Origin: Brevundimonas nasdae | Lineage (GTDB): Bacteria > Pseudomonadota > Alphaproteobacteria > Caulobacterales > Caulobacteraceae | Direction: 5' to 3' | Assembly: GCF_016654005.1 (NCBI RefSeq) | Contig: NZ_JAEPWN010000007.1 | Span: 124,001 to 188,000 of the forward strand | Length of the DNA stretch: 64,000 nt | Shown here: in pieces, positions 43,552 to 52,760 of the stretch | How the letters are laid out: every line of letters starts with the position of its first letter | Position numbering within the stretch: position 1 is the stretch's first letter | Made by a program: the position numbers and the translations under genes | Notes under the pieces: model-generated | Told to the model about the DNA's origin: nothing | What the model saw: the letters and a program-made list of their open reading frames with translations, nothing else | Database searches by the model: none

Positions 43552-44065
43552 GTCTCTGCCTCCTTTGGGCAAGGGTTTGCAGGCACGCGGACTGCGCGCC
43601 TGAAACCCTGCCTGTCGGCGAGACCGGGGTAGCAAGGGCCAGGGCGGACCGACCGGAGGGGGATCGCCCGACCTGCACAAGCGTGAACCACATCGGATGG
43701 CTCGCCCCCTGGTCCGCGCGGAAGGTGGGGGAGACCGGTCGGGCCGGCGGCGGAGCCGCTTCACCCTGACCCGCGCGAGGGCGGAGCCCTCCATGTCCTT
43801 TTTCAAGTGTCTGGGCGTGCGAAATCCCTCCGCGCTGCAGGCGCGGAGATGGGCAGGGTGAGAGTTTCGTCAGGTTGGGGGCGGAGCGGCGCTGGCGACG
43901 GTCGATCAGTCTTCCATTCGCGTGTTGGGTACCGCATGAACGCGTTTCGTCGCGGGCTGACCTCTGACTTAGCTCGGGCGTCGGCTCATGGCCGGCCCAC
44001 TGGGCTCTCGAGGATGTCCCTGACCTTCCGCTCCGCCCCCGGCCTGACGGGCCAGGGCTCGGCGC
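43552..44065. other. Gene-free region between ParB-like gene and IS110 transposase
   Basis: 514 bp with no supported gene. It should contain the promoter of the ParB-like gene and the right end of the insertion sequence. IS110 elements usually lack terminal inverted repeats, so the exact end cannot be read from one copy. Confidence 0.5.
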
Positions 44066-45172
44066 TCAAGGCGCCGCTGGCCGCACCTCCTGACCGATCG
44101 CCCAGATGAAGCCGGACAGCTCGCGGGCGATGGCGGCGATGACGACCGTCGGCCGCTTGCCGCCGGCGCTGAGCCGGCGATAACGGTCGCACAGGCGCAC
44201 CTGGGCCTTCCACGCTACTTCCCGCACGACCTTCGGCTGACGAGAGACGATGTCGGTCTTGCCGGTCGATACCCGCGGCGGATAGCGATAGCTCCAGGCC
44301 GCTTCCACCAGCATGCGGCGCGCCTCACGGTTACCGGTCTTGGTGATGCCGCCGCGCCGGATGCGGTCGCCGCTGGAATGCTCAGAGGGGACCAGGCCGA
44401 GATAGGCCATCAGGCGTCGCGGATTCTCAAACCGGCTGAGATCGCCGACGGCCGCGACGAAGCTGACGGCCGAGATGGTGTCGAGGCCGCGTAACGCCCG
44501 AAGCGCCTCGACCAACGGCGCCAGTGACCAGCCTGCCAGCATGGCGGAGATCCGCGCTTCGAGCTGATCACGACGGTCCTGAGACGCCCAGACTGCCTCC
44601 ACATAATCCTGAAAGACAATGCGATGCGCATCCTGTTCGAAGGCCTGACCTGCCAGCCATCGGCGGTGCCTCAGAGTCCATGGCTTGCCGACCGGGTAGC
44701 TCCGACCATGGCGCAGCAAAAACGCCAGCAATTGCTGACGCGCCCGCATCAAGGCCATCACCGCATCACCCCGCGCCCGGACCAGGTCGCGCATCGCCTC
44801 GTGCACTTCGTCGGGAACCCAGACGGCTGTCAGGCCGCCCGAGCGATGCTGGAGCGCGAGCATCTGGGAATCCCGCCGATCGGTCTTGATGCGGTCACCG
44901 GGCTTGCGCGCGATCAGCGTCGGCGCCGCGACCAGGCACCCATGCCCCATCTCCGTCAGCTGGCGGTAGATCCCGTAGCCACAGCCGCCGGCCTCGTAGC
45001 AGAACTCCAGGCGGTCGCCCGAGCGCGATAGTCGTTCTGCGAGCTTGCGAACCTGTTCCGGCGTGTTGGCGACCTCGCCGCAAAACCGGACGGCTCCGTC
45101 GCGACCATCCTCCGCCGTCGTAACGCTGATGCTCACCTTGTGAACATCGAGCCCAACAAAGACCGTGTCCAT
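44066..45172 (-). CDS. IS110-family transposase
   Basis: 368 residues from ATG at 45172, preceded by GAGGAGGA; a start at 45238 is unlikely. The N-terminal RuvC-like DEDD domain begins VFVGLDVHK (D9) with KTDRRDSQMLA further in; the C-terminal Tnp2 domain has AVSFVAAVGDLSRFENPRRLMAYLGLVPSE (segment for position), SSGDRIRRGGITKTGN and the conserved Ser region. IS110 enzymes are RNA-guided recombinases. The gene sits between the ParB-like gene and a LysR gene, at the edge of the conjugative element, and appears intact. Confidence 0.93.
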   Translation of the reverse strand: MDTVFVGLDVHKVSISVTTAEDGRDGAVRFCGEVANTPEQVRKLAERLSRSGDRLEFCYEAGGCGYGIYRQLTEMGHGCLVAAPTLIARKPGDRIKTDRRDSQMLALQHRSGGLTAVWVPDEVHEAMRDLVRARGDAVMALMRARQQLLAFLLRHGRSYPVGKPWTLRHRRWLAGQAFEQDAHRIVFQDYVEAVWASQDRRDQLEARISAMLAGWSLAPLVEALRALRGLDTISAVSFVAAVGDLSRFENPRRLMAYLGLVPSEHSSGDRIRRGGITKTGNREARRMLVEAAWSYRYPPRVSTGKTDIVSRQPKVVREVAWKAQVRLCDRYRRLSAGGKRPTVVIAAIARELSGFIWAIGQEVRPAAP

Positions 45173-45357
45173 TCCTTCCTCCTCGGCGCTGCTGAAGGCT
45201 GCAGCATCCGGCACCAGACCGGACGAGTGAAAGGACATACGGACTTAGCTGGGCGGCGTCGAGATCAATGCCAGCGACGATTCTATACGGACTGATTCCC
45301 CGTCCATTCGGGTCTGGAAAATAACGGTCGATCTCGAACGGTTCGTGAGGTCGTGGT
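45173..45357 (-). ncRNA. Candidate IS110 bridge-RNA region (5' flank of transposase)
   Basis: 185 bp with no gene between the transposase start and the neighbouring LysR stop. In the IS110 subgroup the non-coding left end before the transposase encodes a structured bridge RNA of roughly 150-200 nt that selects target and donor. The length fits; the structure was not folded here, so this is a placement by position only. Confidence 0.35.
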
Positions 45358-46257
45358 TTAAGCCCACTGTGCATTCGCGCTATGATGTGGAGTCGTAAGA
45401 TGTTGGATCAAGGCTTCGACGGTAGGAGAGCGCCGATCAGGGCGGGTGACGAAGCCGACGGATCGTTTGGTCGTCGGCGCATCCAGAGGGGTCCAGAGAA
45501 AGTCGGGCTCTGGCAGAAGGCGCAAGGTCAACTTCGGCAGCGCGGTCACGCCTAAGCCGCGGCCCACGAGCGCCCCCACGGTGGCGAGGTGGCCGCATTC
45601 GTAGAGAGGGCGCACAGAGACGCCCGCCTGGAGAAAGGCCTGATCCGTGGCCTGGCGGACGCTGCTGCGCAAGGCCATGGCGATGAAGGGCGTTTTTGTT
45701 ATGTCAGCCCATGATCGGACGTCGAGGTCCGGGCGATCGTTGGCGCGCACGGCGCCGAAGAGGTCTTCCTGCAATTCTTGGTAGGACAGATCGATGTTAG
45801 GCAGAGGGCGTATCGTCAAGCCGAGGTCGGCGTGACCCTCCAGGACAGCGGTTTCGACATTCATCGCCAGACCGTCGAGTATCTTGATGTCGATGTCCGG
45901 ATACTCGGCTTGAAAGGCGGCGAGCGGACCCGGCAGAAGCGTTGCGGCCAGAGAGGGCAGGGCGGCGACGCAGAGCCGGCCGCGTGATCCCCTGATGAAG
46001 GCCGAGACGTCTTCCAGCCCCAGTTCGGCTTCTCGCACCAAGCGGACCGCTATCGGCATCAGCCGCGCGCCCGCAGGCGAGAGGCGCGCGCCGCGACCGT
46101 CCCTGTCGAACAGGCGATCGCCCAGCCTGTCTTCCAACTGGCGAATGGCGCGGCTCAAAGCGGGCTGGGACAGGGCGCGGCGCGCACCGGCCTCGGTGAA
46201 GCTGCCGGTTTCGGCAATCGCGAGGAAGTGTTGAAGGTCGCGCAGATTAAGCGGCAT
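45358..46257 (-). CDS. LysR-family regulator of the catabolic cluster
   Basis: 299 residues from ATG at 46257 (MPLNLRDLQHFL), preceded by AGGAAC; a start at 46290 is possible. The N-terminal HTH (LRDLQHFLAIAETGSFTEAGARRALSQPALSRAIRQLE, about 4-42) and the effector domain are complete. It is divergent from the DUF1446 gene, the classical LysR layout, with a T-N11-A palindrome between them. It probably activates the cluster at 46352-52760 when a substrate or intermediate is present. Confidence 0.9.
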   Translation of the reverse strand: MPLNLRDLQHFLAIAETGSFTEAGARRALSQPALSRAIRQLEDRLGDRLFDRDGRGARLSPAGARLMPIAVRLVREAELGLEDVSAFIRGSRGRLCVAALPSLAATLLPGPLAAFQAEYPDIDIKILDGLAMNVETAVLEGHADLGLTIRPLPNIDLSYQELQEDLFGAVRANDRPDLDVRSWADITKTPFIAMALRSSVRQATDQAFLQAGVSVRPLYECGHLATVGALVGRGLGVTALPKLTLRLLPEPDFLWTPLDAPTTKRSVGFVTRPDRRSPTVEALIQHLTTPHHSANAQWA

Positions 46258-46287
46258 GGGTGTTCCTAGCATGATGAAAGCTGATGT

Positions 46288-46304
46288 CATGCGTTTTGTG
46301 CATG
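46288..46304. promoter_or_regulatory. LysR-type T-N11-A box in the divergent promoter
   Basis: CATGC-N7-GCATG is a perfect inverted repeat containing the T-N11-A spacing (T at 46290, A at 46302) expected of LysR recognition sites. It lies about 31 bp upstream of the LysR start and 48 bp upstream of the DUF1446 gene. Confidence 0.6.
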
Positions 46305-46351
46305 GCGCGATCCGTCATTGGTCTTTGCGTCTGGCCTAAGCTTGCGCCCTG

Positions 46352-47683
46352 ATGCCTCTCATGGGGACCGCGATACGCATCGGCTCGGGGGCGGGCTTTT
46401 CAGAGGACAGGATCGATCCTGCCGTCGATCTGGCCGAGCGAGGACGGCTGGATTTTCTGGTGTTCGAATGCCTGGCGGAGCGGACGATCGCCCTGGCGGT
46501 CGGCGCGCGTCAGGCGGACCAGGCCGGCGGCTACGATCCCTTGCTTGAGGAAAGGCTGCGCGCGGTGCTGCCGGCCTGCTACCTCAATGGAACGCGGATC
46601 GTCAGCAACATGGGCGCCGCCAATCCGCAGGGCGCAGCGCGGCGGGCGGCCGAGGTGGCGCGAGACCTCGGCCTTGTCGGCTTGAAGATCGCCGCCGTCG
46701 TCGGCGACGATGTGCGCGACCGGATCGATGAACTGGAGCCGTTCGGACAGGAGCCGCCGCCGACCGAGGACGTGGTGTCGGCGAACGCCTATCTGGGACA
46801 TGAGGCGATCGCCCAGGCGCTGGATGAGGGCGCCCATATCGTCCTGACCGGGCGGGTGGCCGATCCATCGCTGTTTCTGGGGCCTATGGTGCATGCGTTC
46901 GGGTGGCGGGCTGATGATTGGGATCGGCTCGGGCGCGGCACCGCTGTCGGTCACCTGCTGGAGTGCGCCGGGCAGCTGACGGGCGGCTATTTCGCCGATC
47001 CGGGGTTCAAGGACGTCGCTGATTTGGCGCGTCTGGGTTTCCCCATCGCGGAGGTGCGCGACGACGGTTCTGCGGTTCTGGGTAAGCTCGAGAATACGGG
47101 TGGGTGCGTGTCGGTCGCCACCTGCACAGAACAACTGCTGTACGAACTCCACGACCCTCAGGCCTATCTGACGCCGGATGTGACCGCGGACTTCAGCACC
47201 ATCGTCTTCACCGACCTGGGGGAAGATCAGGTGGCCCTGAGCGGCGGCGGCGGCGGCCCGCGCCCTAGAAAGCTGAAGGTCTCTGTCGGGGTGGACGACG
47301 GCTGGTTGGGCGAGGGACAGATTTCATATGCTGGTCCCGGCTGCGTCGAGCGCGCGCATCTGGCCTTGTCGATCGTGGACGAGCGGCTGGCCCTGTGCGG
47401 GCTGGAGCCGCTGGACGCCCGGTTCGACCTGATCGGGATCGACGCCGTGGCGAGAGGCGCCGCCGCCGTGGCGGCGCCTAGCGAGGTGCGCGCCCGGGCC
47501 GCCTGCCGCATGCGCACCGAGGCCGAGGCGCGTCGCATCGGGCGCGAGGTGGCGGCGCTCTACACCAATGGTCCGTCCGGCGGCGGCGGCGTCTCCACGG
47601 CGGTGCGGCCGGTCATCGGCATCGTGTCCGGCCTGATTGACCGTACGCGCGTGTCGCAGGCCCTGCATTGGGAGATCAGCTGA
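46352..47683 (+). CDS. DUF1446/AtuA-like protein
   Basis: 443 residues matching the acyclic-terpene-utilisation AtuA family core (GSGAGFSEDRIDPAVDLAERG near the start; RIVSNMGAANP; LTGRVADPSLFLGPM; ENTGGCVSV). AtuA was found in citronellol and geraniol catabolism of Pseudomonas, but DUF1446 proteins are also linked to other carboxylate pathways and their reaction is not settled. The stop overlaps the next gene as TGATG. Context with a CitMHS transporter and two esterases favours catabolism of an ester-bound organic acid. Confidence 0.88.
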   Translation: MPLMGTAIRIGSGAGFSEDRIDPAVDLAERGRLDFLVFECLAERTIALAVGARQADQAGGYDPLLEERLRAVLPACYLNGTRIVSNMGAANPQGAARRAAEVARDLGLVGLKIAAVVGDDVRDRIDELEPFGQEPPPTEDVVSANAYLGHEAIAQALDEGAHIVLTGRVADPSLFLGPMVHAFGWRADDWDRLGRGTAVGHLLECAGQLTGGYFADPGFKDVADLARLGFPIAEVRDDGSAVLGKLENTGGCVSVATCTEQLLYELHDPQAYLTPDVTADFSTIVFTDLGEDQVALSGGGGGPRPRKLKVSVGVDDGWLGEGQISYAGPGCVERAHLALSIVDERLALCGLEPLDARFDLIGIDAVARGAAAVAAPSEVRARAACRMRTEAEARRIGREVAALYTNGPSGGGGVSTAVRPVIGIVSGLIDRTRVSQALHWEIS

Positions 47684-47988
47684 TGCTGTTGCGCGACCTG
47701 GCGCATGCGCGAACGGGCGACAAGGGCGACGTGTCCAACATCGCCGTCATCGCCTATCGGGCGGAGGACTATGATCGGCTTCAGCGCGGCCTGACCGAAG
47801 ACCGGGTGCGCGAAAGGTTGTGCCTGGACCCGGATCAACCGATCCGCAGGCATGAACTGCCGGGTCTCAAAGCGCTGAATTTCGTCATCGAGGGCGCCTT
47901 GGCGGGGGGCGTCACCCGCTCTGCGTCACTGGACGCGCACGGCAAATGTCTGGGAGCCTGGTTGCTCGGCGTCGAACTGGGGGATTGA
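47683..47988 (+). CDS. AtuA-associated small ferredoxin-fold protein
   Basis: 101 residues from ATG at 47683, coupled to the DUF1446 stop. LLRDLAHARTGDKGDVSNIAVIAY and LPGLKALNFVIEGALAGG are the hallmarks of the domain that in many genomes is fused to the C-terminus of DUF1446; here it is a separate gene. It probably forms one enzyme with the preceding protein. Confidence 0.88.
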   Translation: MLLRDLAHARTGDKGDVSNIAVIAYRAEDYDRLQRGLTEDRVRERLCLDPDQPIRRHELPGLKALNFVIEGALAGGVTRSASLDAHGKCLGAWLLGVELGD

Positions 47989-48031
47989 GCAAACGCGGCG
48001 AAGTCCGCGACGCTCGGGGGAGGATAGGGTT

Positions 48032-49351
48032 TTGGATCTGGCGATACTGGGCTTCGTGACCATCGGCGTCTTCCTGGCGCTGATCCTGTTTACGCGAACG
48101 TCGGTGCTGGCGGCGCTTGTGCTGGTGCCGGTGGCTGCGGCGTTGATCGGCGGTTTCGGCGGCGGTTTGGCCGAGATGAGCGCCGACGGTCTGCGGACCG
48201 TGGCGCCGGTGGCAGCCCTGATGATGTTTGCGGTCCTGTATTTCGGACTGATGATCGACGTCGGCCTGTTCGAGCCGATCGTGCGCGGCCTGGTCGGGCT
48301 GGTGCGGGGCGATCCGGTGCGGCTGTGCCTGGCGACTGCCGCCCTGCCGATGCTGGTGGCGTTGGACGGAGACGGGGCGACGACCTTCCTGATCTCCATC
48401 ACGGCGCTTCTGCCTGTGCATCGTCGGTTGGGCATGAACCCTCTGATCCTCCCGGCCGTCGTGGCCCTGTCGGCGGGAGTGATGAACCTGTTGCCGTGGG
48501 GCGGCCCGACCGCGCGGGCGATGACGGCGCTGGACGCTGGGGTGGAGCAGGTCTTTCTTCCGCTGCTGCCGGCGATGATTGCCGGGATCGCCTGGGTCTT
48601 CCTGGCGGCCTTTTTGATGGGGCGGGGCGAGCGCCAGCGGCTGGCGGTCGTCGGAGCCAGAGCCGGCGGCGTCGCGCCCGTAGAGCCGCCGGTGCGCGAA
48701 CCCGTGCGCGTGGACAGACTGTTCGTCTTCAATGCGGTCCTGACGGTGGTGTTGATCGTGCTGCTGTTCCGCGACCTTTACGCCGAAGTCGTGCCCGTGC
48801 CGGCCATTCCGCCCTTCCTGTTGTTCATGAGCGCCTTCGCCATCGCCCTCCCGGTCAACCGGCGCGGCTGGGAGGCGCAGCAGGCGCAACTGGCCAGCCA
48901 TGCCGCCAGCGTGGTCCTGGTCGTCTCAATGATCCTGGCCGCAGGCGTGTTCACCGGAGTGCTGAACGGCACAGGAATGATCGAGGCGATGGCCAGGGTT
49001 CTCGCCGGCGTCCTGCCGTCCTTCCTGACGCCCTGGCTGAGCGGACTGGTGGCGCTCACCAGCATGCCGTTGAGCCTGGTCTTCACGCCGGACGCCTATT
49101 ATTTCGGGGTTCTTCCGGTCTTCGCCGAGACGGCTGCGGCCGTGGGGCACGACCCCGTCGCCATCGGTCGGGCCGCCCTGATGGGGCAGATGACGACCGG
49201 CTTTCCGCTCAGCCCGCTGACCGCATCCACCTTCATCCTGATCGGCCTGTCCGGCGTAACCCTGCGCGATCACCAGCGGTTCGTCTTCAAATGGGCGTTC
49301 GGGACCACCCTGGTCATGACCGCGGTCGCCGCCCTTACCGGAGCCCTGTGA
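48032..49351 (+). CDS. CitMHS-type citrate/carboxylate:H+ symporter
   Basis: 439 residues from a TTG start with GGGAGGATAGG upstream. About eleven hydrophobic helices are visible; VALDGDGATTFLISITALLPVHRRLGM and VVALSAGVMNLLPWGGPTARA are the conserved CitMHS loops. It is an inner-membrane importer of citrate or a similar, often metal-chelated, carboxylate. The stop overlaps the next ATG by one base, so it is co-translated with the hydrolase that follows. Confidence 0.9.
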   Translation: MDLAILGFVTIGVFLALILFTRTSVLAALVLVPVAAALIGGFGGGLAEMSADGLRTVAPVAALMMFAVLYFGLMIDVGLFEPIVRGLVGLVRGDPVRLCLATAALPMLVALDGDGATTFLISITALLPVHRRLGMNPLILPAVVALSAGVMNLLPWGGPTARAMTALDAGVEQVFLPLLPAMIAGIAWVFLAAFLMGRGERQRLAVVGARAGGVAPVEPPVREPVRVDRLFVFNAVLTVVLIVLLFRDLYAEVVPVPAIPPFLLFMSAFAIALPVNRRGWEAQQAQLASHAASVVLVVSMILAAGVFTGVLNGTGMIEAMARVLAGVLPSFLTPWLSGLVALTSMPLSLVFTPDAYYFGVLPVFAETAAAVGHDPVAIGRAALMGQMTTGFPLSPLTASTFILIGLSGVTLRDHQRFVFKWAFGTTLVMTAVAALTGAL

Positions 49352-51342
49352 TGAAACGCCTGACCACAGCGGTTGTCGTCCTGACACTTCTTGCGGCCCC
49401 CGCCCAGGCCGGGGTGACCCGGCTGACGATCGAGGCGAGAGCGCCGATCGACGGCCTCTTCGGCCAGGCCGGCGCCTTTGAACGCGTCTCGGGTCGGTTC
49501 GAAGGCGAGTTGGATCCCGCCGATCCTCGAAACGCCCCGATCACCGATCTGGCGCTCACGCCCCGGAACGCGCGTGGCAAGATCGACTACGCCGGCACCT
49601 TCGCCTTCAGTCGGCCAGTTGATCCGGCACGGCGCAGCGGCTTTCTGGTCTACGACGCGCCCAACCGAGGCAATATGCGGTTGGGCGGTGATCCCGAGGG
49701 GCACATTCACGTCGCCAGCGGCTGGCAGGGCGACATTGCGCCCGCGCCGTCCCTGCAGACGCTTCAGGTTCCGGTCGCACACGCGGCCGACGGCGGACCG
49801 CTGATCGGGTCTGTACTGGTGCGGTTTGTGGATGCGCCGGAGGGAGCCCTGACCCTGCCTATTCGCGGCGGTCTCGGCGGCGGCGCGGCGAGGCCGGCGC
49901 CGCTTAGTCTGGAGACGACGGAGGCGAGGCTGATCCGCAAGCGCAGCGACGACGCGCCGGCACAGACGGTGGCGAGCGATGCCTGGGCTTTCGCCGACTG
50001 CGCCGGGACGCCGTTTCCGGGCGTGCCCGACCCGACGAAGCTGTGTCTGCGCGACGGCTTCGACCCGGCCTATGCCTACGAACTGACCTATACGGCCAAG
50101 GATCCGCTGGTGTTGGGCGTCGGCTTCGCTGCGACGCGAGACCTCGTCGCCTTCCTGCGCCATGCGACCGAGCAAGACGGCAATCCGCTGGCGGGGGAGG
50201 TGCGTTGGACCATCGGCGTGGGTGTCAGCCAAGCGGGCAATTTCCTCCGCAGCTTCCTGCACCTGGGGTTCAACACGGACGAGCAGGGACGCCGCGTCTT
50301 CGACGGACTGAACCCGCAGATTGCAGCTCGACACACGCCCTTGAACTTCCGCTTCGCCGTGCCCGGCGGCGCCGCCGGCCTTTACGAACCCGGCAGCGAG
50401 GGGCCGCTGTGGTGGTCGGTCTATGACGACAAGTTCCGGGGCCGCGGACCGACCAGCTTGCTGACGCGCTGTACCCGCGACCAGACCTGTCCCAAGGTTT
50501 TCGAGACCTTCACCTCGGCAGAGTTCTGGGGGTTGCGGATGTCGCCCAACCTGGTCGGGACAGACGCCGCCGCCGACATTCCCCTGCCGGACACCGTGCG
50601 GAGATACTATTTCCCCGGCACGACGCACGGCGGCGGCGCGGGCGGCTTCGAGTTGGCGGGATCGCAGACCTATGGCTGCGGGCTACCGGGCAATCCCAAT
50701 CCCACGACCGATACTCTGCGGGCGCTGACCGGGACCTTGACGGCCTGGGTGGCACGGGGGATCGAGCCGCCGCCGAGCCGTTATCCCATGCTGGCGACGG
50801 GCGAACTGGTCGAACCGACAGCCCGCGCTATGGGTTTCCCCTCCATCCCCGGAGCGGTGTCGCCGGACGGAAAGTTCAACGCTTTCCTGCACTATGATTT
50901 CGGCGAGGGGTTCGATCCCGACGACCTGTCGGGTGTCCAGACGCGACTGCCGCCGACGGTCAGCCGCGCCGTGCCCTCCCGTGTTCCCCGCGTGGACGCC
51001 GACGGCAACGAACGGGTCGGCGCCATGTCGGTCCAGCACCGCGCGCCCCTGGGGACCTATCTGGGCTGGAACGTCCAGGCGGCAGGCTATTACGCAGGGC
51101 GGGGCTGCGGCTTCCAGGGCGGCTTCATCCCGTTCGCGCCAACCCGCGCTGAGCGCGAGGCGTCGGGCGATCCGCGCCTGTCGCTGCAAGAGCGATACGG
51201 CGACCATGAGGGCTATGTTCGTGCGGTCCGCGCCGCCGCCGCCGACCTGACGGCGCAGCGCTTCCTGACGCCGCAGGACGCTGAGCGGCTGATCGTCGAG
51301 GCTCAGGCCAGCAATGTCCTGGTCCACGCGGTGCAGCCATGA
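49351..51342 (+). CDS. Secreted alpha/beta-hydrolase domain protein
   Basis: 663 residues from ATG at 49351, overlapping the transporter stop. A signal peptide ends at AQA (about 20). The chain follows the large alpha/beta-hydrolase-domain family (PF20091 type): FLVYDAPNRGN, a nucleophile-elbow-like GVSQAGNFLRSFLHLGFN, and YFPGTTHGGG near residue 425. It probably hydrolyses an ester outside the cytoplasm and supplies the transported acid. It overlaps the tannase gene by 4 bp. The substrate is not known. Confidence 0.85.
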   Translation: MKRLTTAVVVLTLLAAPAQAGVTRLTIEARAPIDGLFGQAGAFERVSGRFEGELDPADPRNAPITDLALTPRNARGKIDYAGTFAFSRPVDPARRSGFLVYDAPNRGNMRLGGDPEGHIHVASGWQGDIAPAPSLQTLQVPVAHAADGGPLIGSVLVRFVDAPEGALTLPIRGGLGGGAARPAPLSLETTEARLIRKRSDDAPAQTVASDAWAFADCAGTPFPGVPDPTKLCLRDGFDPAYAYELTYTAKDPLVLGVGFAATRDLVAFLRHATEQDGNPLAGEVRWTIGVGVSQAGNFLRSFLHLGFNTDEQGRRVFDGLNPQIAARHTPLNFRFAVPGGAAGLYEPGSEGPLWWSVYDDKFRGRGPTSLLTRCTRDQTCPKVFETFTSAEFWGLRMSPNLVGTDAAADIPLPDTVRRYYFPGTTHGGGAGGFELAGSQTYGCGLPGNPNPTTDTLRALTGTLTAWVARGIEPPPSRYPMLATGELVEPTARAMGFPSIPGAVSPDGKFNAFLHYDFGEGFDPDDLSGVQTRLPPTVSRAVPSRVPRVDADGNERVGAMSVQHRAPLGTYLGWNVQAAGYYAGRGCGFQGGFIPFAPTRAEREASGDPRLSLQERYGDHEGYVRAVRAAAADLTAQRFLTPQDAERLIVEAQASNVLVHAVQP

Positions 51343-52760
51343 TCAATCTGGTGTCCGCCATGTTGGTCGCGACGGCCCCCGCGCAGGACCGCTGCGAGGC
51401 CCTCGCCAGCGTCGACTTGGACCACGCCGAGATAACGACTGAGGTGGTGGCCGCCGGCGCCTGGACGCCGCCGGAGACGACCCGCTCGCTTCCGGAAACG
51501 CCAGCCTTCTGCCGTGTAGCGGGAAAGGCGCGCCCTGTCGGAGGGTCGGAGATCGGCTTCGAGGTCTGGCTGCCGCTGAGCGACTGGACCGGCCGGCTGC
51601 GGATGTCCGGCAATGGGGGCTACAGCTCGGCTCTGCCGTATTTCGGCATGGTCGAGGCGCTGCGCGACGGCGCGGTCGCGGTCGGCACCGATACGGGACA
51701 CACGGGCGATGATCCTGACTTCGCAGTCGGCCGTCCAGAGGCGATCGTGGACTGGGGCCATCGGGCCGTTCATGTCAGCGTGGTCCAGGCGAAGGCCGTG
51801 GTGGCCGCCTTCTACGGCGGGGCGCCGGACTGGAGTTATTTCAACGGCTGTTCGACCGGCGGGCATCAGGCCCTGATGGAGGCGCAGCGCTATCCGGACG
51901 ACTTCGACGGGGTGCTGGCGGGTGCGCCGGGCAACTATCGCACCCGGTTGAACGCCGCCTTCCTGTGGCAATTCGTGCAGAACCACGACGCCGACGGACG
52001 CCAGATCCTGCCGGCGTCCAAACTGGCGATGATCAGCCAGGCGTCCATCGCCGCCTGCCGACGTCCGGATGATGACCCGGACCAGCCTTGGGTCACGGCG
52101 TCGCAGGACTGCGCCTTCGACCCGGCGGTGCTGGATTGCGCCGGAGACGACCGGCCCGACTGTCTGACGACTGAACAGGTCGCCGCCCTGCGCCGGATGT
52201 ATGCGGGCGCGACCAATCCCAGGACGGGTGAGCGCATCGCCTTCGGCTGGCCGCCGGGCAGCGAAGCGGGCTGGGCCGCCTATTGGGCCGACCCCCGCGA
52301 TCCGACCCGTCCGGCGCGCGAGGGCTTCTGGCGCGTCTGGGCCTTCGATGATGCGGACTGGACTTGGCGCGACTTCGATTTCGACGCCGACTGGCGCCGC
52401 GCGCACGCGAGGCTCGCCACGATGATTGACGCCGAGAATCCTGACCTTTCGGCCTTCCGCGCCAAGGGCGGCAAGCTGATCCAGTGGCATGGCGGCGCCG
52501 ATCCGGTCGTGCCGCTACGCGACTCCATCGCCTATGCCGAGGGCGTGAGGCAGGCGACCTCCGACAGCGCCGCCTTCCACCGCCTGTTCATCGCGCCGGG
52601 TGTCAGCCACTGCGGCGGCGGGCCGGGTGCGGCGCCCCAAGGGCTGCAGGCGGCGCTGGAAGCCTGGGTGGAAGCCGGCCAGGCGCCCGAGCGGCTGGAG
52701 ACGCGCTTCGCCGACGGCCGGCCGGGACGTCCGCTCTATTTCGAACGGCTGGACGACTGA
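51339..52760 (+). CDS. Tannase/feruloyl-esterase family protein
   Basis: 473 residues. A short hydrophobic N-terminus that may be a signal sequence, then the tannase pattern: GNGGYSSALPYFG, the C-S nucleophile motif GCSTGGHQ with C171 and S172, GKLIQWHGGADPVV with the Asp, and GVSHCGGG with the paired His-Cys. These enzymes split esters of phenolic or hydroxy acids. Its 3' end overlaps the convergent GH3 gene by 25 bp. It is co-transcribed with the preceding hydrolase. Confidence 0.9.
   Translation: MINLVSAMLVATAPAQDRCEALASVDLDHAEITTEVVAAGAWTPPETTRSLPETPAFCRVAGKARPVGGSEIGFEVWLPLSDWTGRLRMSGNGGYSSALPYFGMVEALRDGAVAVGTDTGHTGDDPDFAVGRPEAIVDWGHRAVHVSVVQAKAVVAAFYGGAPDWSYFNGCSTGGHQALMEAQRYPDDFDGVLAGAPGNYRTRLNAAFLWQFVQNHDADGRQILPASKLAMISQASIAACRRPDDDPDQPWVTASQDCAFDPAVLDCAGDDRPDCLTTEQVAALRRMYAGATNPRTGERIAFGWPPGSEAGWAAYWADPRDPTRPAREGFWRVWAFDDADWTWRDFDFDADWRRAHARLATMIDAENPDLSAFRAKGGKLIQWHGGADPVVPLRDSIAYAEGVRQATSDSAAFHRLFIAPGVSHCGGGPGAAPQGLQAALEAWVEAGQAPERLETRFADGRPGRPLYFERLDD

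Noticed and set aside
48325..49350. N-terminal extension of the hydrolase frame into the CitMHS gene
   Set aside because: The Arg/Gly-rich segment is the shadow of the transporter; the real start is ATG at 49351, followed by a signal peptide.
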